A stretch of 64,000 nt of DNA from Planctomycetota bacterium (lineage in GTDB: Bacteria; Planctomycetota; JAJSAM01): NCBI GenBank assembly GCA_024274785.1, contig JAJSAM010000030.1:62001-126000 (forward strand), given 5' to 3'. The position numbers and the translations under genes were made by a program. This document shows, one piece after another, positions 24,380-33,284 of this stretch. A model generated the notes under the pieces. The model had not been told where the DNA came from. It saw nothing but the letters and a program-made list of their open reading frames with translations, and did no database searches. Position 1 is the first letter of the stretch; each line of letters opens with the position of its first letter.

Positions 24380-26167
24380 TTGGAGTTCACCCAGGAGATG
24401 GGCATCGTCGTCGGGATCAGCGCCGCGGCGCTCACGCTCTTCGTCCTGGAGCTGGTCTCCGCGGACCTCGTGGCCATCCTCGCGGTGGTCGCGGTGCTCC
24501 TGACCGGCGTCGCAAAGCCGGAGCAGGCCCTGGCCGGGTTCTCCAATCCCGCGGTACACACCATCGCCGCGATGTTCGTCATCTCCGCCGGGCTCCTGAA
24601 GACCGGAGTGGTGGAATCCCTGGGCCGGCATCTCATTCAGTTCGGCAGGAAGAGCCCGAAGCTCACCTTCTTCATGACCATCGTGACGGTGGTGGTGTTT
24701 TCAGCGTTCGTCAACAACACCCCCATCGTGGTCATGATGATCCCGGTGACCCTCGGGCTCTCCCGTGCCCACGGCATTCCACCGAGCAAGCTCCTGATCC
24801 CCATCTCATACGCTTCGATCATGGGGGGCTGCTGCACGCTCATCGGCACCTCCACCAACCTGGTGGTCTCCGGGATGGCGGAGGAAGCCGGGCTCGAGCC
24901 GTTCAGCATGTTCGAGCTGGCGCCGGTCGGCGTGATCCTGGCCGTGGTCGGCGTCCTCTACCTGATGCTGTTCGGGCAGCGGCTTCTTCCCGAGCGGGAA
25001 ACGGTGACGTCCAGCGTCTCCGGCGGGCAGATCCGGGAGTTCGTCACCGAACTCGTCGTCAGGGAGAAGTCCCCGCTGATCGGCCGGACGCTCTCCGAGA
25101 CATCCCTCGGGATGAAGGGGAAGCTCCAGTTCCTCCAGCTGATCCGCGGCGAGAGAATCTACTGGGCGCCGAAGCAAGGTCCCCGACTCAAGGCGCACGA
25201 CATCATCATCGCCAAGGGCCCGGCCAATGAGATCTTCGAAGCCGGTCGGACCTCGCAGGTGGACCTGATCCCGGACCTGGCGCCGGACGATGCGAGGGTG
25301 GAGGCGCGCACCAGGACCCTCGCCGAAATCGTCGTCACTCCGGGCTCACGTCTCGAGGGCGCGTCCATCAGCGAGATCGGTTTCCGCCGCCACTTCAACG
25401 TCGCGGCCCTCGCCATCGAGCGCCACGGGAAGCACCGCGAACGCGACAAGGTGGTGGACACCGAGCTGCGGGTCGGCGACGTCGTGCTGGTCCAGGGCGA
25501 TGCCGAGGCGGTGGAGCAGTTGAAGAGCGAGGAGGGGATGATCCTCCTCGAAGGCGTGGAGGGCACGGTGGTGATCCGGCACCGCGCCCCTGTGGCGGTG
25601 GCCATCGCCGCGGCGGTGGTGCTCTGCGCGACGTTCAGCCCGTTGCCGGTCGTCTCCTGCGCGCTCACCGGCGCCATCCTGATGGTCTTGACCGGTTGCC
25701 TCTCCGCCCGGCAGCTCTATCGCAACATCGACCTGCACACGCTCGTGCTCATCGCCGGCATGGTGGGCCTCGGCCAGGCTGCATCGATCACCGGCACCGC
25801 GGAATACGCGGCAACGAAACTGCTCGAAGTGATCCGCCCGCTGGGGCCGGTGGGCATCCTGGCGGCCATCTACCTGTTCACCAACCTGGTGACGGAGTTC
25901 CTGTCGAACGCCGCCGCGGCGGTGCTCATGGCCCCCCTCGCCATCTCCACCGCGCAACAGCTCAATCTGTCCGAACGACCGTTTCTGATCGCCGTGGCCT
26001 TCGCCGCCTCCGCCGCCTTCTCCACGCCGGTGGGCTACCAGACCAACACGATCGTCTACGGCCCGGGCGGCTACAAGTTCTCGGACTACACGAAGGTGGG
26101 AGCGCCGCTGAACTTCGCCTTCTTCATCCTGGCGACGCTGCTCATCCCGGTCTTCTGGCCGTTCTGA
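24380..26167 (+). CDS. SLC13-family permease with two RCK_C domains
   Basis: 595-residue inner-membrane permease. The TTG start at 24380 lies 5 bases after AAGGAGGG and directly behind the lipB stop; the longer frame from 24287 runs inside lipB. The first membrane half (about 1-190) contains FSAFVNNTPIVVMMIP and TLIGTSTNLVVSGM, the SNT-type signatures. Two RCK_C/TrkA-C domains follow (about 210-400). The second half contains EFLSNAAAAVLMAPLA and the TPVGYQTNTIVYGPGGY motif. This architecture is the SLC13/ArsB-like group annotated as sulfur-compound or dicarboxylate permeases; the ion moved cannot be named. RCK_C domains suggest gating by a nucleotide or other ligand. Confidence 0.88.
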   Translation: MEFTQEMGIVVGISAAALTLFVLELVSADLVAILAVVAVLLTGVAKPEQALAGFSNPAVHTIAAMFVISAGLLKTGVVESLGRHLIQFGRKSPKLTFFMTIVTVVVFSAFVNNTPIVVMMIPVTLGLSRAHGIPPSKLLIPISYASIMGGCCTLIGTSTNLVVSGMAEEAGLEPFSMFELAPVGVILAVVGVLYLMLFGQRLLPERETVTSSVSGGQIREFVTELVVREKSPLIGRTLSETSLGMKGKLQFLQLIRGERIYWAPKQGPRLKAHDIIIAKGPANEIFEAGRTSQVDLIPDLAPDDARVEARTRTLAEIVVTPGSRLEGASISEIGFRRHFNVAALAIERHGKHRERDKVVDTELRVGDVVLVQGDAEAVEQLKSEEGMILLEGVEGTVVIRHRAPVAVAIAAAVVLCATFSPLPVVSCALTGAILMVLTGCLSARQLYRNIDLHTLVLIAGMVGLGQAASITGTAEYAATKLLEVIRPLGPVGILAAIYLFTNLVTEFLSNAAAAVLMAPLAISTAQQLNLSERPFLIAVAFAASAAFSTPVGYQTNTIVYGPGGYKFSDYTKVGAPLNFAFFILATLLIPVFWPF

Positions 26168-26193
26168 ATGGGTCACCGGTGAATATTGCCTCC

Positions 26194-26676
26194 ATGAATC
26201 CCGCATCGATTGCCGCCAGGAAATACCTCGAGCGCAAAGTCTCCGGGCGGAAGACCCGGGTCGCGGTGGACAGGTCCGCGGAGGCGACCTCCTCGGAATG
26301 GTGGACGAGTCTCTCATCGGAAGAGAGGGCCACCGAGTGCAGGATTCGCGGCAACTGGCTTCATCGGGGAATCATCGCATCGGAGGAACAGATCCGGATC
26401 TACCGGGACATCGTCGCTCTCTGCCATGAACGAGGGGTCAGGGTGTTCGGTATCCGCACCCCGGTGAACCGCCCGGTGGCCGAAACCGTGGATCCGGAAG
26501 CGAACCGGGAAGCCTGGCGGGTCGTATCCGAAGCCGGCCTGGATGGCCTTTACGACTACACTTTCCTCTTTGACGGCCGAGACCTCTTCCTCGACCCGGA
26601 CCACATCAGTGACGAGGGCGCAAGACTGCTGCTGGAGACTACCGACCGGGACACGGGCCTCCGCCTGGCGAAGTAA
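26194..26676 (+). CDS. SGNH-hydrolase-like C-terminal fragment
   Basis: 160 residues from ATG 26194. The pattern IRIYRDIVALCHERGVRVFG, a PVNRPV loop, and LDPDHISDEGARLL resembles the last third of SGNH/GDSL hydrolases, with D-x-x-H as the block V Asp-His pair. The N-terminal GDS nucleophile block is missing. No signal peptide and no clear ribosome binding site are visible (GTG 26179 is an alternative start). It is probably the remnant of a larger acyl-modifying or DUF1574-like envelope protein. Expression is uncertain. Confidence 0.45.
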   Translation: MNPASIAARKYLERKVSGRKTRVAVDRSAEATSSEWWTSLSSEERATECRIRGNWLHRGIIASEEQIRIYRDIVALCHERGVRVFGIRTPVNRPVAETVDPEANREAWRVVSEAGLDGLYDYTFLFDGRDLFLDPDHISDEGARLLLETTDRDTGLRLAK

Positions 26677-26821
26677 CCGAAGGCACCCGTGTCCGGCGAG
26701 GCCGGCTCTGCCTGCGCAGCACCCTCCGAGGGGCGAAGCGCTACCGCCGGTCCGTCTCATCCGTGACGCACGCACCGCCGTCATCATCCGCCGGGTCACC
26801 GACCTGGCTGGGGGCGGTCCC

Positions 26822-26968
26822 TCAGGTGGGGACACCCATTCGGGGGAGAACCCACTGGGTCAGGAGGAGCCATACCACGACGACTCCCACCAGGATCAGG
26901 ATATTGGTCATGCCGCTTCTCCATTTTCTCCGCTTCTTCGACGGCTCTATCGGCTGGATCGGTTTCAT
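26822..26968 (-). CDS. Small single-pass membrane protein
   Basis: 48 residues from ATG 26968 with GAGCGAGAG upstream: a basic N-terminus (SKKRRKWRSG) followed by one strong transmembrane helix (NILILVGVVVVWLLLTQWVL). It lies downstream of the DUF2892 gene at the end of the RND operon and overlaps nothing. Tiny helices of this sort can act as accessory subunits of RND pumps (AcrZ is the precedent), which is inference. The longer frame from 27061 overlaps the DUF2892 gene and is less likely. Confidence 0.5.
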   Translation of the reverse strand: MKPIQPIEPSKKRRKWRSGMTNILILVGVVVVWLLLTQWVLPRMGVPT

Positions 26969-26985
26969 CTCTCGCTCGTCCCGGT

Positions 26986-27201
26986 TCAAGGTGCGGATGG
27001 ATCTTCCCCGCACTCCCCCTTCACACCGAAGAACTTCAGGATGTCCTCCATCAGGCACCACTTCGTGAAGGCGCTCTGCAGCAGGTTCAAACCCACGAAG
27101 GCGGTGAACAGCAGGAAGTAGGGACTGACCTTGTAGCCGAGGGCCACGGACACCAGGATGAAAGTCCCGGCTATGGCCCGGATCACTCTTTCACGAGTCA
27201 T
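26986..27201 (-). CDS. DUF2892 (YgaP-type) two-helix membrane protein
   Basis: 71 residues. It starts with RVIRAIAGTFILVSVALGY, then SPYFLLFTAFVGLNLLQSAFTKWCLMEDILKFFGVK, the typical DUF2892/YgaP transmembrane hairpin with the conserved T-x-W-C-L segment (Cys in the second helix). The family is often fused to rhodanese or encoded beside RND pumps. It overlaps the RND stop by 4 bases and so belongs to the efflux operon. The function is unknown; Cys chemistry or sulfur handling is suggested by relatives. Confidence 0.8.
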   Translation of the reverse strand: MTRERVIRAIAGTFILVSVALGYKVSPYFLLFTAFVGLNLLQSAFTKWCLMEDILKFFGVKGECGEDPSAP

Positions 27202-30200
27202 GCGAGTACTCCTTCTTCGTCGGGCGAAGGATGTGGATTCTTACCGTAAACCAGGAACCAGATCAGAGGCACCACGACCAGCGTGAACGCAGTCGAAGCC
27301 AGGATCCCGAAAATGAAGGACCAGGCGAGACCGCTGAAAATGGGATCGAGCACCATCACCCAGGTGCCCATCATCGATGTTCCGGCGGTGAGCATGATGG
27401 GCTTGAACCGCACCGCCCCCGCCTCGATCACCGCGTCGCGCGACGAGAGCTTCCCCTCGGCCAGCAGAACCTGCAGGAAGTCGATCAGGATGATGGAGTT
27501 CCGCACGACGATTCCCGAGAGGGCGATCATGCCGATCATGCCGGTGGCGGTGAAGAAGATGGGGTCCGACCAGCCGCCCACCGGGGAGTCCATGATCACG
27601 TTCAGCAGCCAGAACCCGGGCATGATGCCGATCATGGTGATCGGAATGCTGATCATGATGATGAGCGGCATCAGGAGCGATCCGGTTTGCGCGACGAGCA
27701 GGATGTAGATTCCGGCCAGCGCCGCGGCGAACGCCACGCCCATGTCCACAAACGCGTCGATGGTGATCTTCCACTCCCCCTCACCGGAGAAGTTCACCTC
27801 GTAGCCTTCCGGCAGCGGATCCTCTTCGAGCGCGGCCTGCATGCCGAGCACCGCGTTCACCGGGCTGGTGCCGGCGGTCTCGCCCTGGACGTAGACCACG
27901 CGGCGCAGGTCCTTGTGGAAGATCGTCTTCTCCTCGAGCACCTGCTCGAACCGTCCGAGATCACCGAGGGTCAGCACGGCGCCGTTCGCACCGCTCACCG
28001 GGATCCGGAGCAGGTCCTCCCGTGAGGAGCGATCCGCGCGGGAGAGGCGAACCAGGATCTCCACCGGGGTCCGCTCGCCGGGGGCGTGGACCGTGCCCGC
28101 CACCGCACCGCCGAGCGACGCCGACAGCGCGTCGAGCACGACCTGCTGAGGAATGCCGGCCAGAGCCGCCTTCTCCCGATCGACGATGAACCGCTCCTTC
28201 AACTGGTCCTGTTCGATCATGTCGTCGACGTCGACCACGCCTTCGGTCCGGCGGAACAGGTCGGTGACGAGTCCCGCGGTGCGGACCGTCTCCTCCCACG
28301 ATGCATCGAGGGGAGGGTAGACCTCGGCCACGACCGTGGAGAGCACCGGGGGGCCGGGGGGCACTTCGACGATCTTCAGGTTCGCGCCGTAGCGCTCCCC
28401 GATCGCCGTGATGTCGTTGCGGAGCCGAAGCGAGATCGCGTGGGACTGCTGCTTGCGGTCACGCTTGTGGAGCAGCGAAATCCTGAGGTCGGCCACATTC
28501 GAACCGCGGCGCAGGAAGTAGTGCCGGGCCATTCCATTGAAGTCGTGCGGTGAAGAGGTACCGACGTAGCTCTGGTAGTCCACCACCTCCGGCACGCCCC
28601 GCAGGTAGTCGCCGAGCGCCCGCGTGACCCGGTCGGTCTCCTCGAGCGTCGTCCCCTCCGGCATGTCCACGATGATCTGCATCTCGTTCTTGTTGTCGAA
28701 CGGAAGCATCTTCAGCGGCACATAACCGAAGAGCGCAAGGCCCACCGCGCCGAAGAAGGCCAGCAGGATGAGCATCAGGAACAGGGCCGACAGCGGTTTC
28801 CGGTCGAGCAGCGGCGCCATGATCGAGCGATAGAGCTTGAAGATGAAACTCTGGTGCAGGTCGAACGGCTCGGTTTTCCTGCCGTACTCACCCTTCATGA
28901 TCCGGTAGGCCGCCCACGGCGTGACGGTCAGGGCGATGGCCAGGGACGCGAGCATGACCATCGGCACGTTGAACGGCATCGGCGCCATGTACGGCCCCAT
29001 CATGCCGGTCACGAAGAACAGCGGCAGGAAACAGACGATCACCGTCATCGTCGCCATGATCAACGGCGGCCGCACCTCGTTCACGGCGGTCAGCGTAGCC
29101 TGCATCGGCGGTTCCTTCATCAACAGGAAGTGCCGATGGATGTTCTCCACGTCGACGATGGGGTCGTCCACCAGCAGACCGAGCGACAGGACCAGCGCGA
29201 ACAGCGTCACCCGGTTGATGGTGAATCCCACGAGCAGGTCGGCGAGCAGAGCGATGGAGAAGGTCATCGGCACCGCGAGCGCCACCACCAGGGCAGCCCG
29301 CCAGCCCAGGCCGAGGATGATGATGATCACCACCGTCAACACCGCCACGAGGATGTGGCCGGCCAGTTCGTTCACCTTCTCGTCGGCACTCCGGCCGTAG
29401 TCGCGAGTCACGGTGCACGTCACGCCGGCGGGGATCACCCCATCGGCCTGAAGGTCCTTGATCGTCTCGATGACGTTCCGCGTGACGTGCACCGCGTTGG
29501 TGCCCTTCCGCTTGGCCACGGCAATGGTGACGGACTGCTCCTCGGGGATGTCCGCGCCTCCGGGCCGGTCGTACGCCCGTCTTGCGCCGGGTCCGAACCC
29601 GATCCTGGTGTAGGTGACGGCCTCCTCCGGACCGTCCTGCACGGTCGCCACGTCTTTCAGGTAGACCAGGCGGCCGGCGGCGGCGGAGACGACGACCGAG
29701 AGAACGTCTTCACGATCCCGGAGGAACGGCCCGGCCTCGACCAGCACTTCGGTGTCGTCGCGGTCGAAGCTGCCCACCTTCCGGGAGACGTTGGCGCCCC
29801 CCAGAGCCCTCTCGAGGTCGAGGGGAGACAGACCTCGGGCGGCCAGCGCTTCGGGATCGAACACGACCCGGATCTGACGCTTGCGCCCCCCCACGACATA
29901 CGACTTGCTGGAATTCGGAACGCGCTGCAGGTAGTCGAGCACCTCCTCCGCGATTCGCCGCAGCTCGTAGTCGTCGCGGCCCCCGCCGGAAAGAGTGAGA
30001 GTCAGGATCGGTACGTCGTCCACGTCCACCGGCCGAACGATCCACCCGCCGATTCCGGGCGGGACCTGGTCCACGTAGCCGGAGATCTTCGCGAAAGTGT
30101 TGGTCAGGGCGTCCTCGCGATTTCGCCCCACTTCGAAGCGCAGCGAGACCACCGCCATGCCGGGCCGCGACATGGAGTAGACGTGCTCCACGCCCTCGAT

Positions 30201-30443
30201 CTCGAGGAGCTTGGTCTCGAGGTTCGTGGTGACGAGCTTCTCGACCTCTTCCGCCGACGCACCCGGGTAGCTGATCAGGACATCGACCATCGGTACGACG
30301 ATCTGCGGTTCTTCCTCACGGGGAGTCTTCAGGAAGCCCACCACGCCGGAGGCCAGCGCCGCGATGATAAAGAGCAGCGAGAGCTTGGAGGTCAGGAACT
30401 TGCTGACAATCCTCCCGGTGAAACTGTCGGCGCCACGCATCAC
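27198..30443 (-). CDS. RND-family inner-membrane efflux transporter
   Basis: 1081-residue proton-driven pump of the AcrB/HAE-like RND superfamily: one N-terminal helix, a large porter loop (about 45-340), six helices, a second periplasmic loop and six more. The proton-relay pair D-D is seen in GLLVDDPIVDVENIHRHF in TM4. The FFGAVGLALF and GVAFAAALAGIYILLVAQTG segments mark later helices. Family length is about 1,040, so it is complete. It is translationally coupled to the upstream adaptor (30440-30443 overlap) and the downstream DUF2892 gene. Substrate class cannot be read; the TM4 motif is HAE-like rather than heavy-metal (HME) type. Confidence 0.93.
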   Translation of the reverse strand: MMRGADSFTGRIVSKFLTSKLSLLFIIAALASGVVGFLKTPREEEPQIVVPMVDVLISYPGASAEEVEKLVTTNLETKLLEIEGVEHVYSMSRPGMAVVSLRFEVGRNREDALTNTFAKISGYVDQVPPGIGGWIVRPVDVDDVPILTLTLSGGGRDDYELRRIAEEVLDYLQRVPNSSKSYVVGGRKRQIRVVFDPEALAARGLSPLDLERALGGANVSRKVGSFDRDDTEVLVEAGPFLRDREDVLSVVVSAAAGRLVYLKDVATVQDGPEEAVTYTRIGFGPGARRAYDRPGGADIPEEQSVTIAVAKRKGTNAVHVTRNVIETIKDLQADGVIPAGVTCTVTRDYGRSADEKVNELAGHILVAVLTVVIIIILGLGWRAALVVALAVPMTFSIALLADLLVGFTINRVTLFALVLSLGLLVDDPIVDVENIHRHFLLMKEPPMQATLTAVNEVRPPLIMATMTVIVCFLPLFFVTGMMGPYMAPMPFNVPMVMLASLAIALTVTPWAAYRIMKGEYGRKTEPFDLHQSFIFKLYRSIMAPLLDRKPLSALFLMLILLAFFGAVGLALFGYVPLKMLPFDNKNEMQIIVDMPEGTTLEETDRVTRALGDYLRGVPEVVDYQSYVGTSSPHDFNGMARHYFLRRGSNVADLRISLLHKRDRKQQSHAISLRLRNDITAIGERYGANLKIVEVPPGPPVLSTVVAEVYPPLDASWEETVRTAGLVTDLFRRTEGVVDVDDMIEQDQLKERFIVDREKAALAGIPQQVVLDALSASLGGAVAGTVHAPGERTPVEILVRLSRADRSSREDLLRIPVSGANGAVLTLGDLGRFEQVLEEKTIFHKDLRRVVYVQGETAGTSPVNAVLGMQAALEEDPLPEGYEVNFSGEGEWKITIDAFVDMGVAFAAALAGIYILLVAQTGSLLMPLIIMISIPITMIGIMPGFWLLNVIMDSPVGGWSDPIFFTATGMIGMIALSGIVVRNSIILIDFLQVLLAEGKLSSRDAVIEAGAVRFKPIMLTAGTSMMGTWVMVLDPIFSGLAWSFIFGILASTAFTLVVVPLIWFLVYGKNPHPSPDEEGVLA

Positions 30444-31492
30444 CGCTCCTCCAGCACCAGGCGCTCGCCGGCCGAGAGACCGGAAAGCACCTCGAGTTTG
30501 CCCTCGATCGTCTCACCGGTGCGGATGTGACGGATCCGGATCCGGTCGTCTTCGACCACGCGGACGGTTTCGAGTTGCCCGATGCGCCGCACCGCGCCGG
30601 CGGGAATGAGGATCGCTTCGCGCTCACCGGTCCGGAACATCAGGCGGCCGAAGTTGCCGGGGCGGGCGCCGGAGTCCTTCGGCAGCGGAGCCTTCACCAG
30701 GAACGTGCGGGTGGCCGGATCAGCCTCGGGAGCGCGCTCCTCCACCGTGGATTGAAACTCACGGTTCAGGGGCTCGCCGAAGAGCAACCTGACGGAGACG
30801 CCCACCGGGATGTGGGTGATCAGGTACTCGCGAACGTCCGCCTCGAGCCTCAAGTCCTTCGGGTCCTGCAGCACGAGGATCGGCTTGCCGGGCAGGGCGA
30901 GGTCGCCGGGTTCGGCGAGCTTCTCCGCCACCACGCCGTCCTGGGGAGCGGTGATCGTCGTGTAGCCGAGATAGACCTCCGCCGCACGGACCGCGGCGCG
31001 AACGCCCTCGACTCCGGCCTTCGCCATTTCATAGTCGCCGGTGACGGATTCGAGCTGCTCCTTCGTGGTGGCGTTCTTTGCGAACAGCTCGGTGTAGCGC
31101 CGGTGCGCGGCCGACGCCTGCGAGAGGCGGGCTTCGGCCTGCGCCACCGCGGCGCGGGCCACCTCGATGCGGGCTTTCACTTCCCGATCATCGATGCGCG
31201 CCAGCACATCGTCCTTCCGGACCGAGTCTCCCTGCGCCGCATGCACTTCGAGCAGGGTTCCCATCAGGCGCGGGGAGATCCGGATCGAGCGTCGGGAACG
31301 GACGGTGCCCACCGCCTCGGCATAGAGCGGCGTCTTCACCGAGACGACCTCGATGCTCGCCACGTCGCCGGCGCTTTCCGGCGCCCGGACTTCCGTACCC
31401 GGCCCCACTTTCGAGGAGTCGAAGACGCCCTGCCAGAAGAGCAACCCGAGGACCAGGCCGGCAATGACGCAGACCGCCACGATGATTTTCAT
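30440..31492 (-). CDS. RND periplasmic adaptor (membrane fusion protein)
   Basis: 350-residue HlyD/AcrA-type adaptor. One N-terminal helix (IIVAVCVIAGLVLGLLFW) anchors it. The lipoyl halves are seen around SPRLMGTLLEVHAAQGDSV and TITAPQDGVVAEKLAEPGDL. A coiled-coil hairpin of about 75 residues (AAVAQAEARLSQASAAHRR onward) should meet TolC, with beta-barrel and membrane-proximal domains at the C-terminus. Genes run tolC-like, adaptor, pump, all on the minus strand with overlaps or short gaps, making one operon. Confidence 0.92.
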   Translation of the reverse strand: MKIIVAVCVIAGLVLGLLFWQGVFDSSKVGPGTEVRAPESAGDVASIEVVSVKTPLYAEAVGTVRSRRSIRISPRLMGTLLEVHAAQGDSVRKDDVLARIDDREVKARIEVARAAVAQAEARLSQASAAHRRYTELFAKNATTKEQLESVTGDYEMAKAGVEGVRAAVRAAEVYLGYTTITAPQDGVVAEKLAEPGDLALPGKPILVLQDPKDLRLEADVREYLITHIPVGVSVRLLFGEPLNREFQSTVEERAPEADPATRTFLVKAPLPKDSGARPGNFGRLMFRTGEREAILIPAGAVRRIGQLETVRVVEDDRIRIRHIRTGETIEGKLEVLSGLSAGERLVLEER

Positions 31493-31520
31493 TGTCCCAC
31501 TCCCGTTGAACCGACAACCT

Positions 31521-32951
31521 TCATTGTCCAGTCCCGGTTGAGCCCACCGGCTCCCCCTGGCCCGCCCGGCACACGCCGAGCGCGCGGCGCAGGTCCGCCG
31601 TCGATCTCTGTTCGTCGTATCTCGCTGCCACGTTGCGAACGCGGGCGCCGGTCAACGCCACCTCCGCGTCCAGGTACTCGGTGATGGTCGCCGCACCGGA
31701 CTCGTACCGGGCGCGGATCAGGGAGAGCGCTTCCTCGGCCAACTCGGTGCTCTTGCCGGCGACGGCCACGCGCTGGCGGGCCTCATCGAGTTTGAGCTGA
31801 GCGTTGCTGACATCGGTCTCGATGCTGATTTCCGCCTTGCGCAGCGCCTCGCGCGCGGCGCGGACCCGGGCCTGGGCCGCCGCGATCTCGGGGCCGGTCC
31901 GGAAGTCGTGAAAAGCGGCCCAGTCGACGCGCACCCCCACCACCGCGCTGTCCTGATCGGTGGTGAAGCCGAACTTCTCATCGTCGAGGGCGTAGCTGCC
32001 GAACGCATCCACGGTGGGCATCCGCCCGGACTTCGCGAGGGCGACGGCGTACTCCGCGGACCGGACCGCTTCCTCGGCGCGCCGAAGTTCGGGGCGGTTG
32101 CGGCCGGCGATGGCGATGAGGTCATCATCGAGCACCGGCGGAACCTTGAAGGTGCCGCGAGGGCTCAGGGAGAACTCGTCGGCAACCCGGAGGCCGAGCA
32201 GGTTCCGGAGCGCGGTGAGCGCCCGCTCCCGGGCATTCTTCGCGCGCACGACCTCCTCGAGCGCCTCCGCCCGCCGCACCTCCACCGAGAGCACGTCGGA
32301 ACGTTGCGCGACGCCCGCCTCGAACTGGCTCCTCGTGATCCCGAGTTGCTGCTCGACGAGCTTGACCGACTCCTCGGCGACGAAAACGAACTCCGCCGCC
32401 TCGTAGACCATCAGGCTCGTACCGATAACCGCAGCTTTCAGTTCGTTCAGGATCGAGTCGCGCACCCCCTCTTCGAGGGTGGCGCCGGAACTGGCGAGCT
32501 CCTCCATCGCCTCGCGGCGCCCGCCATCGTAGAGCCGATACCCGAGCTCGGCGGCCAGGCGCGCGTTCCCGTTACTTCCCGGCCGGTTGATGTCCCCGGT
32601 CATGTCGAGATCCCGTTGGCGCAGACGCTGCAGGAAGACGAGGACCGGATCGGTGGTGAAGGTGTAGTCGAGCGAGAGGTTCAGACTCGGGTACCACGCC
32701 GACCGCACCACCTCGACATCCTGCCGCGCGGCCAGAATCCGCGCCGCGGCCACACCGAGGTCCGGGTTGCGCTCGATCGCCACGGCCACCGCCTCCGGAA
32801 CCGAGAGATCGGTCAGCAACGTGGGCGCGACAATCGGCGGCGGCGCCTCGACGGGTTGGAGCTCCGAGGCCGGCAACACCGTTGCCTGCGGCCCGGGCGG
32901 GGACGCGCAGGCCGCGATGAAGATCAGACCGAAAAGGATTGCTCTTCGCAT
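31521..32951 (-). CDS. TolC-family outer-membrane efflux lipoprotein
   Basis: 476-residue OEP/TolC-type channel. Start ATG 32951 follows GGAGG; the signal ends in a lipobox (GLIFIAACAS). Two long helical repeats (starting at VAVAIERNPDLGVAAARI and DDDLIAIAGRNRPELRRAEEAV) form the periplasmic tunnel, and each is preceded by strand pairs such as SAWYPSLNLSLDYTF. It is first in the efflux operon. The longer frame to 33023 adds an unsupported basic N-terminus. Confidence 0.9.
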   Translation of the reverse strand: MRRAILFGLIFIAACASPPGPQATVLPASELQPVEAPPPIVAPTLLTDLSVPEAVAVAIERNPDLGVAAARILAARQDVEVVRSAWYPSLNLSLDYTFTTDPVLVFLQRLRQRDLDMTGDINRPGSNGNARLAAELGYRLYDGGRREAMEELASSGATLEEGVRDSILNELKAAVIGTSLMVYEAAEFVFVAEESVKLVEQQLGITRSQFEAGVAQRSDVLSVEVRRAEALEEVVRAKNARERALTALRNLLGLRVADEFSLSPRGTFKVPPVLDDDLIAIAGRNRPELRRAEEAVRSAEYAVALAKSGRMPTVDAFGSYALDDEKFGFTTDQDSAVVGVRVDWAAFHDFRTGPEIAAAQARVRAAREALRKAEISIETDVSNAQLKLDEARQRVAVAGKSTELAEEALSLIRARYESGAATITEYLDAEVALTGARVRNVAARYDEQRSTADLRRALGVCRAGQGEPVGSTGTGQ

Positions 32952-32973
32952 GTTTGCCTCCAGGCCCCTGCTA

Positions 32974-32988
32974 ACGAACCGCGTGCCA
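32974..32988 (-). promoter_or_regulatory. Possible sigma-54-like promoter for the efflux operon
   Basis: On the minus strand TGGCACG (32988-32982) matches the -24 element exactly, but the -12 element is TCGT instead of TTGC at the proper spacing. It lies about 25 bases before the tolC-like ATG and downstream of a sigma-54 activator gene, which makes it worth noting despite the poor -12 box. Transcription would start just before the ribosome binding site. Confidence 0.22.
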
Positions 32989-33085
32989 TTCGTCATTCTC
33001 CGCGCTAGCCGCCTGCGGATCAATGATCAGCGGGAAGATGGCGGGTGTTGATGAACTCGAAGGTGAACAGGGACCCATGAACAAG

Positions 33086-33100
33086 TTAACAATACGTTAA
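33086..33100. promoter_or_regulatory. Perfect palindrome TTAAC-AATAC-GTTAA
   Basis: A 15-base perfect inverted repeat in an A+T-rich patch 135 bases upstream of the efflux operon start. It has the size of a dimeric regulator operator. The intergenic stretch 32952-33282 holds it, the sigma-54-like site and the long inverted repeat; I see no gene in it. Confidence 0.4.
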
Positions 33101-33124
33101 GAAGAGGAGTGTCCACGGGCCCGG

Positions 33125-33284
33125 AGGGGCCGCGCAAGAATAACTTCGCAGGACGGAGAGCGCTGATGCGCCCGCCCGGCAAGGCGCGAGGAGGGCGCAA
33201 CCTTACTGGTTTCAACAGACGAGCAACGCGGCTTAAGGGGATGCGGCTGCCCTCGAATCCCGTAGCTATTCTTGCGCGGCCCCT
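33125..33284. repeat. 18-bp inverted repeat pair enclosing 124 bases
   Basis: AGGGGCCGCGCAAGAATA at 33125-33142 and its exact reverse complement at 33267-33284. The right copy overlaps the stop codon of the sigma-54 activator. The enclosed 124 bases contain no recognisable gene or riboswitch. An 18-base exact match at this distance is not expected by chance. It may be paired enhancer sites for the activator, a giant stem-loop at its mRNA end, or a miniature mobile element. Confidence 0.6.

Noticed and set aside
33240-33266. T-loop-like CTCGAATCCC suggesting a tRNA between the inverted repeats
   Set aside because: No acceptor stem, D-arm or anticodon arm could be paired around it.
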